A stretch of 64,000 nucleotides of DNA from an uncultured Eubacteriales bacterium. GTDB lineage: Bacteria > Bacillota > Clostridia > TANB77 > CAG-508. The position numbers were made by a program, and so were the translations under genes. The DNA is taken from assembly GCA_948443845.1 (NCBI GenBank), contig CAOJUE010000001.1, positions 1 to 64,000 on the forward strand, in the 5' to 3' direction. Position 1 is the first letter of the stretch. Every line of letters begins with the position of its first letter. This document shows positions 57,867-64,000 of this stretch, piece by piece. The notes under the pieces are model-generated. The model ran no database searches, was not told where the DNA came from, and worked only from the letters and a program-made list of their open reading frames with translations.

Positions 57867-58265
57867 TTATTTTACTGCAGACAAATCGGATTTACCTGCA
57901 AGAATACAGAAATATTCTTTGGCATTTTTACCGTTCTCATCTCCCGCTTCCGGACAATCACAACTTAACATTTTTGCTTCTGGCGCTGTGAATTCCAAAC
58001 TTTCATCATGCCCACAAGCATCGCAATAAAAATGGACACTTACCATATCGCCATCTTGCAATGTTAATTTTAAAGCCCTGTTTATTGCTTTTTGACTTCC
58101 AGATTTAGTGTAACCCAATCCATTAGAAGATGTGCAAGCATATGCCTCACCTGTATTGGTTGTTACTTCTGCCACTGCTGGTATATTGTCTTTTTTAAAA
58201 CCACAACCGAAAAGACTAAGTGAAACCAACACACAACTTAACCCCAATAAAATCCGCTTCTTCAT
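57867..58265 (-). CDS. Putative lipoprotein with CxxC-type motifs
   Basis: The start is MKKRILLGLSC (ATG at 58265 behind GAAAGG), 132 aa. The signal ends in LSLFGCGFKK, a possible lipobox. The mature part has HFYCDACGHDE and LSCDCPEAGDE plus a single later cysteine, suggesting metal or redox activity outside the cell. Codon 4 is an in-frame CGG (58254-58256) read without a shift; shifting would stop after five codons. No family recognised. Confidence 0.68.
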   Translation of the reverse strand: MKKRILLGLSCVLVSLSLFGCGFKKDNIPAVAEVTTNTGEAYACTSSNGLGYTKSGSQKAINRALKLTLQDGDMVSVHFYCDACGHDESLEFTAPEAKMLSCDCPEAGDENGKNAKEYFCILAGKSDLSAVK

Positions 58266-58329
58266 ATTTTTTACCTTCCTTTCTGCAAGCAAATTATGAC
58301 TTGCAAACAAATTTATATTTTTGGTTCTT

Positions 58330-58385
58330 ATATTAATTATATTATATTATATTATATTATGTTATATTATGTTATATTATGTTAA
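58330..58385. repeat. AT-rich tandem repeat
   Basis: Pentamer-type units ATTAT/TATAT followed by three copies of the 10-mer ATTATGTTAT-like unit, between the lipoprotein start and the small-peptide promoter. Confidence 0.75.
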
Positions 58386-58426
58386 TTTTGTCAATCTTTT
58401 GAATAAAATTTTTTCTTGTTTTTTAC

Positions 58427-58455
58427 TTGATTTATCAAAAAATCTAATGTATAAT
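58427..58455 (+). promoter_or_regulatory. Promoter of the small-peptide cassette
   Basis: TTGATT (58427-58432) and TATAAT (58450-58455), 17-base spacer. The transcript would start with a hairpin, AAAAGTTTTTTA with TAAAAAACTTTT (about 58474-58501). Confidence 0.65.
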
Positions 58456-58569
58456 AAGGATACTTTCATTCTTAAAAGTTTTTTATGTCTAAAAAACTTT
58501 TTCCAGAATAAATTTTATATTTTAACTTTTGCGCTATTTTTGTGCCTATTTATGTGCTAAGGAGGTGAA

Positions 58570-58611
58570 ATGCTTTGGCACAAATTTAGCACGAAAGGAG
58601 GAATGTATTGA
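58570..58611 (+). CDS. 13-residue leader peptide coupled to a 41-aa peptide
   Basis: ATG follows AAGGAGGTGAA and encodes MLWHKFSTKGGMY. Its TGA overlaps the next ATG by one base (TGATG). The pair GTGCTAA (58553-58559) / TTAGCAC (58585-58591) can fold over the leader's ribosome-binding site, so translation may be controlled. Confidence 0.45.
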   Translation: MLWHKFSTKGGMY

Positions 58612-58736
58612 TGTCTCGTAAAAATAAAAAGCCAAAAGATAAAACGAATGCAAGAAGAAAACATCTTTGGAATACAGCTATTTTCGTAAAAACGATGACT
58701 GAAATTATTAAAAACATTTGCGAAATCTTTCGTTAA
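58611..58736 (+). CDS. Basic 41-aa peptide of unknown function
   Basis: Starts MSRKNKKPKDKTNARRKHLW and ends in a short amphipathic helix (TEIIKNICEIFR). AAAGGAGG lies 9-16 bases upstream. A good promoter, a coupled leader and a terminator surround it, so a real unit is likely. No family recognised; an RNA-binding or membrane-active role is possible. Confidence 0.5.
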   Translation: MSRKNKKPKDKTNARRKHLWNTAIFVKTMTEIIKNICEIFR

Positions 58737-58742
58737 GTAAAA

Positions 58743-58772
58743 AACAGGTAGTTAAGGGCTACCTGTTTTTTT
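58743..58772 (+). terminator. Terminator of the small-peptide cassette
   Basis: AACAGGTAG pairs with CTACCTGTT over a 7-base loop, followed by T7. Confidence 0.85.
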
Positions 58773-58879
58773 GTCTCGTAAAAACAAATTTTATAAATAA
58801 AAGTATATTACTTATTATTTACAACTTTATTTTATTATACTTATTTTATGCTAAAATGTCAATACTTTTTTCATAAATA

Positions 58880-59440
58880 TTATTTTTCCAACCACTTTCG
58901 ATATTCCTTCAAAATCAACTGCTTCACTTCCACAGGCGATTTATCCGTCGTATCCACGACCAAATCGTAGTTAGAAACATCTTCTTTATGTACACCATAA
59001 AGTTTGAAATATCGCTCATTTTCCATTTTGTAGCGTCGAAGCATATCTGCTTTTTGTTCGTCAATGGTTGAAAATTTTTCGGTTTCTTTTCGATTTTCGT
59101 CGTAAAACGCTCTTTTCGCTGCCTCGCCTATATCAATCGTCAAATAAACTTTAAATGACTCTGGAACCGCATACCAACCAAGTCTTGCATCGATGATAAA
59201 ATTGTCATGCTCTTTGGCATATTCGGCAGCACTTTTTTCGATTTGCCTATCAATTTCTGGATGTTCACTCAAGTAGGCATTAAAACTCGTAATATCCAAA
59301 CCTTGCTCTTTAGCCAATTTTCGCACATATTCACCATTTCGATAAATCGTATAGTTTAATTCTTCACTTAATAATTTTGAAACCGTTCCTTTTCCGCTAG
59401 CTAGTTCGCCAGCTAAGGAAATTATATTTTTCTTTTCCAT
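58880..59440 (-). CDS. Cytidylate-kinase-like nucleotide kinase
   Basis: The 186-aa P-loop protein (ISLAGELASGKGTVSKLL) has the features of a (d)CMP kinase-like family: the short lid and IIDARLGWYAVPESFKVYL. It is in the position near rpoZ and remA where guanylate kinase (gmk) is usually found, but the sequence does not look like GMP kinase. It follows rpoZ by 17 bases. Substrate uncertain. Confidence 0.75.
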   Translation of the reverse strand: MEKKNIISLAGELASGKGTVSKLLSEELNYTIYRNGEYVRKLAKEQGLDITSFNAYLSEHPEIDRQIEKSAAEYAKEHDNFIIDARLGWYAVPESFKVYLTIDIGEAAKRAFYDENRKETEKFSTIDEQKADMLRRYKMENERYFKLYGVHKEDVSNYDLVVDTTDKSPVEVKQLILKEYRKWLEK

Positions 59441-59457
59441 ATCTTACACCATTTCTT

Positions 59458-59670
59458 TTATTCTTCATTTTCTGCGTCGTCATTTACTTCGTATACGCGA
59501 TCTTCGTAGATTTCGTTGACAGCAAGCGTTACTGGAGATTTTTCATCAACAACCGTCATTGGCGTTTCTCCTTCTGCAATTTGTCTGGCTCTTTTGGCTG
59601 TCATAATCACTAGAGAATAGCGATTATCCACCTTTTTCAATAAATCAGTTACTGCTGGTTTTACCATCAT
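59458..59670 (-). CDS. rpoZ: RNA polymerase omega subunit
   Basis: The 70-aa protein (MVKPAVTDLLKKVDNRYSLVI, TAKRARQI) is omega, which helps assemble RNA polymerase. The start may be the first or second Met. The remA stop is just upstream. Confidence 0.92.
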   Translation of the reverse strand: MMVKPAVTDLLKKVDNRYSLVIMTAKRARQIAEGETPMTVVDEKSPVTLAVNEIYEDRVYEVNDDAENEE

Positions 59671-59671
59671 T

Positions 59672-59932
59672 TTAACATTCCCCCTTTTCTAAATCGATTT
59701 GATTATTATTCAATCTGCTTGCAATCGTTTCCGGTTGAACAGCAGATAAAATGACATGACCTGAATCCATCATGATAACGGACCTTGTACGTCTTCCAAA
59801 TGTTGCATCAATGGCTCGTTTTTCGTCTTTTGCCTCTTGTACAATTCTTTTTAATGGCGCCGATTCTGGGCTTACGATTGATATAATCCTCCCACTTGAC
59901 ACCATGCTTCCAAATCCAATGTTTATTAGCAT
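59672..59932 (-). CDS. remA: RemA-family regulator (DUF370)
   Basis: The start [20 protein letters not shown] (ATG at 59932, behind GAAAGGAT) gives 86 aa. Contains [15 protein letters not shown] and [19 protein letters not shown], the conserved core. In Bacillus RemA is a DNA-binding activator of matrix and osmoprotection genes. The order yicC-remA-(gmk)-rpoZ is conserved, here without gmk. Confidence 0.93.
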   Translation of the reverse strand: MLINIGFGSMVSSGRIISIVSPESAPLKRIVQEAKDEKRAIDATFGRRTRSVIMMDSGHVILSAVQPETIASRLNNNQIDLEKGEC

Positions 59933-59955
59933 TTTTATTCCATCCTTTCTGTTGG

Positions 59956-59984
59956 TATGGTGGGTCAAAATCCACCAGCTACAG
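59956..59984. repeat. REP-like palindrome, copy 5
   Basis: TGGTGGGTCAAAATCCACCA followed by GCTAC, between yicC and remA, another member of the family at 16641. Confidence 0.65.
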
Positions 59985-59988
59985 GGTT

Positions 59989-60864
59989 TTATTCAATATT
60001 TTGCACTTGTTCTCTGATGTTTTCAATTTCTGTTTTAACTTCAATCACGCGATTAGTAATTTCCAAACAATTTGCCTTTGAGCCAATGGTATTGATTTCA
60101 CGGTTCATTTCTTGAATTAAGAAATCAAACTTTTTGCCAATTGGAGAATTTTCTTTCAAAAAATTTCTAAATTGCATGATATGGCTTTTTAGTCTTGTCA
60201 ATTCTTCTTCAATGGAAGATTTATCGGAAAAAATCGCAATTTCTTGTGCCAATCGATTTTCGTCAACTACTTTCGCATCCATAAGTTCTTTAACTCTTGA
60301 CTCTAATTTTTGCATATATTCTTTGACTAATGTGCCAGAATATTTCTCAATTTCATTGACTTTTTCTTCAATCCACGCCATTCTTTTTTCCATATCTTGA
60401 ATTAACTTCTGCCCTTCTACCTCACGCATTTGCACAAAGTTTTTAAGCGCTTCGTCCAAAGCAAGCATTAATTCTTTACCCAAAATTTCTTCTGATTCAT
60501 CTTCTTCGATTTTTAAAATTTCTGGCATTTTCGCAAGTGCCATCACATCCATGTTGTATTCTACGCCAGTTTCTTTTGCTAATTCTTCTAAACCTTTGAC
60601 ATATTCTTTGGCAAGCTCTAGGTTAAAATGAATGGTATTCCCTATATTACTGTAATTTTCAAAATTAACAAACACATCAATTTTTCCACGCAAAATGGTT
60701 TCTGCCATTTTTTTGCGAATCCTATCTTCAAATGGATTCAAAATCCTTGGCATTCGAATTCCAATATCGCTGTATTTATGATTGACTGATTTGATATCAA
60801 TACTGTAATTTCTACCATCTTTTTCATATTTTCCACGGCCAAAGCCTGTCATACTTTTTATCAT
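59989..60864 (-). CDS. YicC-family endoribonuclease
   Basis: The 291-aa protein has the YicC_N start [18 protein letters not shown], with the SVNHKYSDI block, and the C-terminal DUF1732 ([17 protein letters not shown]). YicC proteins are RNases acting on small RNAs in some bacteria. Heads the yicC-remA-rpoZ cluster. Confidence 0.93.
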   Translation of the reverse strand: MIKSMTGFGRGKYEKDGRNYSIDIKSVNHKYSDIGIRMPRILNPFEDRIRKKMAETILRGKIDVFVNFENYSNIGNTIHFNLELAKEYVKGLEELAKETGVEYNMDVMALAKMPEILKIEEDESEEILGKELMLALDEALKNFVQMREVEGQKLIQDMEKRMAWIEEKVNEIEKYSGTLVKEYMQKLESRVKELMDAKVVDENRLAQEIAIFSDKSSIEEELTRLKSHIMQFRNFLKENSPIGKKFDFLIQEMNREINTIGSKANCLEITNRVIEVKTEIENIREQVQNIE

Positions 60865-60878
60865 ATTTTTTCCCTTCG

Positions 60879-61367
60879 TTATTTGATTTCTTCTTTTACA
60901 ATTTCTTTGACATCACTTAAATTGTTTTGATAATTTTTTTCGGTTTTAATATAAATCACAATCGATTTTGCCACATAATAAATCGCAAAAAAGATAGGAA
61001 TAAACGTTAATTGCACGCAGAATTTTTTGTCTAAATTCTGATAAATTTGCGGAATATACAAAACCAAAATACTCATCACAAGCAGTTCGATTCCCACAAT
61101 TGCCATTTTTCCATTTTCTTTTCGATAGGCAACTTCAAACAAAATAACGGTTGTAATAATCGCAATTATCGGAAAAATTTTGAAAGCAATACTCATCACT
61201 TCTTGTTTAGCATAAATGTAAACAGCATCTATTGAACAAATATATAGCATAACACCGATAGCTAATAAACAATTATGAAAGATTCTTTGATGTAAACCAT
61301 CTTTAACCTTTTGTGTCATTTTTCGTTTTTGCGTAATTTCTTCTACCATTTTGGTCGTTTTTTCCAA
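60879..61367 (-). CDS. Hypothetical membrane protein
   Basis: The 162-aa protein has about four membrane helices (residues 32-52, 58-80, 90-108, 120-140) between charged cytoplasmic ends. No family recognised. It starts 3 bases before the rsmE stop, so it is coupled to rsmE, and lies 14 bases before yicC. Confidence 0.7.
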   Translation of the reverse strand: MEKTTKMVEEITQKRKMTQKVKDGLHQRIFHNCLLAIGVMLYICSIDAVYIYAKQEVMSIAFKIFPIIAIITTVILFEVAYRKENGKMAIVGIELLVMSILVLYIPQIYQNLDKKFCVQLTFIPIFFAIYYVAKSIVIYIKTEKNYQNNLSDVKEIVKEEIK

Positions 61368-61370
61368 TGT

Positions 61371-62135
61371 TTATTCCTCCAATTCATACATAATAATGGA
61401 CGATACTTGAAGTGCCACGGTTTCGGTTCTCAAAATTCGTTTGCCAAGGCTCACCACTTTAGCTCCTGCCTTTTGCAAAATTTCGACTTCTTCTTTTTCG
61501 ATTCCACCTTCTGGTCCAACAATGACTGCAATTTTTAGGTTTTCTTTGGTATGTTTTATGTTTAACAATTCATTTTTGATTGAATTTTCTGTTTCGTCTT
61601 CATAAGCTAGTAACAGCAAATCGTATTCGTTAGCCAACTTACAAATTTCTTTTACTTTTATCACACCTTCTACTTTTGGCACCAAATCTCGTTTGGCTTG
61701 CTTAGCAGCCACTTCCGCAATTTTTTGCCAACGCTCGTTTTTCTTTGTTTCGTCTTTTCCTGCTAATTTGACAATGCTTCTGTGAAACGCAACTGGAATA
61801 AATTTCGAAACACCAAGTTCGGTTCCTTTTTGCAAAATGAGTTCCATTTTGTCGGCTTTTGGAAGTCCTTGAAAAATGTGAAGTTCAATGTTTCCTTCTG
61901 CGATTGCATCGATTTTTTGTAAGATTTCCGTTTGCACAACTTCTTTTTCAATCGCAGAAATTTCGCAAATATAATTTTCTTTCGTCTCTTGCATGCAAAT
62001 CTGAATTTGGTCTCCGTTTTTTAGCCTTAGCACGTTTTTGATGTGATTGACATCACTGCCAATTATTTGAATTTTATCTTCTTTTCTATTTTCTTGTTTT
62101 ACAAAAAATTTTCTCATATCAATTTTTTCCATCAC
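61371..62135 (-). CDS. rsmE: 16S rRNA m3U1498 methyltransferase
   Basis: RsmE methylates U1498 of 16S rRNA. The 254-aa protein has an N-terminal PUA-like domain and the C-terminal SPOUT knot with IVGPEGGIEKEEVEIL and LGKRILRTETVAL. Start at ATG 62135 or a few codons later (62120, before RKFFV). Confidence 0.95.
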   Translation of the reverse strand: MMEKIDMRKFFVKQENRKEDKIQIIGSDVNHIKNVLRLKNGDQIQICMQETKENYICEISAIEKEVVQTEILQKIDAIAEGNIELHIFQGLPKADKMELILQKGTELGVSKFIPVAFHRSIVKLAGKDETKKNERWQKIAEVAAKQAKRDLVPKVEGVIKVKEICKLANEYDLLLLAYEDETENSIKNELLNIKHTKENLKIAVIVGPEGGIEKEEVEILQKAGAKVVSLGKRILRTETVALQVSSIIMYELEE

Positions 62136-62222
62136 TTAATAAGGATATGGAAAATACCCTTTTTTTCATTATAGCACATTTTTTGAGAAAAAGAAAGAGA
62201 TTTTGGAAAAATTTTACAATTT

Positions 62223-63380
62223 TTATTCACGCTCTTTTTCTACATTTTTTATGTTCTGCATTTTTGAAAAAGAATAAATTGATTTTATTTTCTCTACAAC
62301 CTCTTCATTATTCCATTGACAAGCATTTTCAAATTCTTTATCTTGTACGTTTTTATTGACTAATACATCAAAATCAACAGCAGCATTTGCATTCATCATA
62401 CTTACCATTAATGTCATTCTATAGGTTTCAATATTTTCGATAATTTCGTTTGCTTGCTCTATGCTTATTTTTTTACATGTTGTAAAATCAATTGTTGCAT
62501 TCATAATAATCTTTTCGCTTTTTTGAAATGCATAGGTTAATTCTTCAACAGTAAATTTTCTATTTGGAACACTTATTATATGGGTTATCGCAATTTTATA
62601 AATATTCGAATATATATTATTTAAGCAATCTCTAATCGTACCTGAATTATGTGGTACATCTTTTATTTTTTTCTCTGTATCATACAAACTTTCTAAATTC
62701 GCGGTCAATTGGTCCAAATATTCTGAATATTTTTTTACTTCGTTTTTTGCTCCACAACAACTTTGTACTAATTCTTCCAATTTAGTCCTACCTTGAATTC
62801 CTGCTCTTAAAAATTCTCTTTCACTTACAAAAAAGCTGGTAGACAATAAATTTGCTACAAAAGTCAATGTATCATATCCATAAGTATCCATTCTAAAATT
62901 CTCGTTATCCTTAGTCGTTCTATTTCTCGAGGTTCTTGTTGCAGCCGTTTCAATTACTATTTCATTCAATATTTCGCTATAATCTGCTAAAGAAAATCCT
63001 TCTGGTTCAAGTACATGATAAACTTCGTGTGTTAAGGCTTCATATATCGTCAAATAGACTCCCACTTGCTTTTTAGTATCACTTTGCTCAAGTAACCAAT
63101 CAATTATCTTCCTAGATATAGCAATACGTTTATCATCTCTGTAATATTCTCCAAGTGTTGATTTTTCATCATCAATTACTTCCACAAATTCTATTTTATC
63201 TAGTTTTTTACAAAATCTTTCTATTTCCTCTTTCATATGCTCATTTGAAAATTTAAATTCATAAGCTCTTCTTTGAAAAATTTCACTTAAAATTGGGGTA
63301 AATTCTCCATACTTTTCATAAATTATATTGGCATCTAAAATCTTTTGTAGTTGTTCATTAAAATAAATTTTTTGAGACAT
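62223..63380 (-). CDS. Hypothetical protein with an HExxH-like motif
   Basis: The 385-aa soluble protein contains ALTHEVYHVLE (about residues 114-124), an H-E-x-x-H zinc-metalloprotease motif, followed downstream by EILNEIVIETAA that could provide a further metal ligand. The rest is helical. No signal peptide, so an intracellular protease is possible. Family not recognised; no in-frame CGG codon. Confidence 0.6.
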   Translation of the reverse strand: MSQKIYFNEQLQKILDANIIYEKYGEFTPILSEIFQRRAYEFKFSNEHMKEEIERFCKKLDKIEFVEVIDDEKSTLGEYYRDDKRIAISRKIIDWLLEQSDTKKQVGVYLTIYEALTHEVYHVLEPEGFSLADYSEILNEIVIETAATRTSRNRTTKDNENFRMDTYGYDTLTFVANLLSTSFFVSEREFLRAGIQGRTKLEELVQSCCGAKNEVKKYSEYLDQLTANLESLYDTEKKIKDVPHNSGTIRDCLNNIYSNIYKIAITHIISVPNRKFTVEELTYAFQKSEKIIMNATIDFTTCKKISIEQANEIIENIETYRMTLMVSMMNANAAVDFDVLVNKNVQDKEFENACQWNNEEVVEKIKSIYSFSKMQNIKNVEKERE

Positions 63381-63391
63381 ATAACCTTACC

Positions 63392-64000
63392 TTATTCATA
63401 AATTTTTTTTAATTTAAACCCCAAATAATCCGAACTTACCAACTCAAATACCATTCCGTCCTTTTCCCCCACAAACGCTTCTTTATGTGATTCTCCATGC
63501 AAATGCCCATAAAAACATCTATGAATCCCATATTTTTGCATCGTTTTCACAAAATCAATTTCCTCTGGCACCGTTTCTTTAAAAAATGGCGGAAAATGCA
63601 AAAAGCAAAGTATTTCTTTATCATCTCCAAATTTTTTTAGTCCATCTTGAATCGATAATTCCAAACGCTCTTTTTCACGTTTCAAAATTTTATAATTTTC
63701 CTCTACTTTCCAAGCATTGGTCGCCCAACCACGTGTTCCAACAATCATTTTATTTTCTACTAAATAACTATTATTTTGCAAAAAATGAATTTTATCAAAC
63801 TGATTTTCTCCGTAAAAACTTCGTCAATTTCGCCATGGTATTCCACCAATAATCGTGATTTCCCTTGGAAATGATTTTGGTCCCTGGCAAAGAATGAAGA
63901 AATTCAAAATCTTGAAATGCTTCTTCTAGAGTCATTGCCCAAGAAAAATCGCCAGGAATAATGACCGTATCTTCATTGGTAACATTTTCGTTCCAATTTT
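63392..64000 (-). CDS. Calcineurin-like metallophosphoesterase (N terminus outside window); needs a +1 shift at CGG
   Basis: The visible part reads VIIPGDFSWAMTLEEAF and GNHDYWWNTMAK, two metal-binding motifs of the calcineurin-like fold, then meets TTA-CGG-AGA (63812) and a stop five codons later. Skipping the C gives KFLGENQFDKIHFL and continues to FYGHLHGESHK, the GHxH motif. So all motifs are present only across the shift. Function of this family member unknown. Confidence 0.88.
63809..63812 (-). other. +1 frameshift / quadruplet site CGGA in the metallophosphoesterase
   Basis: Context TTA-CGG-AGA; C-GGA gives KFLGENQFDKIHF, linking the GNHD and GHLHG motif halves. Confidence 0.88.

Noticed and set aside
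58330..58385. CRISPR-like or replication-origin-like repeat
   Set aside because: The repeat is a simple AT pentamer/decamer tandem without spacers, and no DnaA boxes or cas genes are nearby.
5001..63812. Sequencing or assembly indels as the cause of all frame breaks
   Set aside because: Random indels would fall at many contexts, mainly homopolymers. All 18 fall on in-frame CGG codons, in the sense of the gene on both strands, and always before GGN. Only two other frame breaks were found. Raw reads could still overturn this.
5001..63812. Simple reassignment of CGG to glycine or another amino acid
   Set aside because: Reassignment of a triplet would not change the frame; each of the 18 sites needs a one-base skip to stay in the family frame.

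Overview
The window is about 64 kb of low-GC chromosomal DNA from an endospore-forming member of the Clostridia, most likely an uncultured gut lineage. The evidence is a complete spoIIIAA-AH operon, two small acid-soluble spore protein genes, Gram-positive ribosomal and cell-wall genes, strong AGGAGG ribosome-binding sites and AT-rich promoters with 17-bp spacers. Nearly all genes are housekeeping genes on the minus strand. Gene density is high and no gene-free stretch exceeds 300 bases.

The outstanding observation is a decoding rule. Eighteen times, in twelve conserved genes, the reading frame is broken exactly at an in-frame CGG codon, and skipping the C (reading NNN-C-GGN) restores a full-length family member with a glycine, often in a diagnostic motif. 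Examples are the PriA P-loop GSGKT, the RadA LGGEPGIGKS, the ComEC VDVGQGD and the PriA VAGRAGR. priA alone needs five such +1 shifts and comEC and clpC two each. The other genes are spoIIIAH, spoIIIAD, a lysR gene, an NlpC/P60 gene, radA, alr, a histidine-phosphatase-like gene, an HD hydrolase and a metallophosphoesterase. The window also carries one tRNA gene (12033-12106), a tRNA-Gly whose identity elements are intact. Its anticodon loop reads C-U-U-C-C-G-A with a remodelled stem, so UCC plus G37 can pair with the quadruplet CGGA, and 13 of the 18 sites are CGGA. I infer that CGGN is decoded as a four-base glycine codon here. Six other in-frame CGG codons, in four accessory-type genes, do not shift; they are listed as counter-evidence.

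Layout: 1-4.4 kb holds the 5' end of rpsO, an RluA-type pseudouridine synthase, an FAD/Rieske oxidoreductase and a RelA/SpoT-domain protein. 4.6-9.4 kb is the spoIIIA operon (minus strand), followed by rpmF. 9.9-12.0 kb is a plus-strand AT-rich accessory cassette with a HipA-like kinase, then the tRNA-Gly. 12.2-17.5 kb has clpC, a spore protein gene, tsf and rpsB. 17.7-20.8 kb has two unrecognised proteins. 21-25 kb has hpf, a spore protein, coaB, a nitrilase-family gene with a divergent lysR, and a receiver-domain protein. 25.2-35.6 kb has comEC, an NlpC/P60 hydrolase, aspS, several hypothetical genes, a cyclophilin and radA. 35.7-45 kb has a GH15 enzyme, glmU, an O-methyltransferase, rpmA, rplU, ftsH, a DUF1189 protein and alr. 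45-50 kb has small hydrolases, membrane proteins and a FemX-type transferase. 50-64 kb has cysS, a class A penicillin-binding protein, fmt, def, priA, a lipoprotein, a small-peptide cassette, a nucleotide kinase, rpoZ, remA, yicC, rsmE, a HExxH protein and a partial metallophosphoesterase.

A family of short palindromic repeats lies between co-directional genes at five places. All positions and frames were worked out by hand from the sequence; no database search was run.
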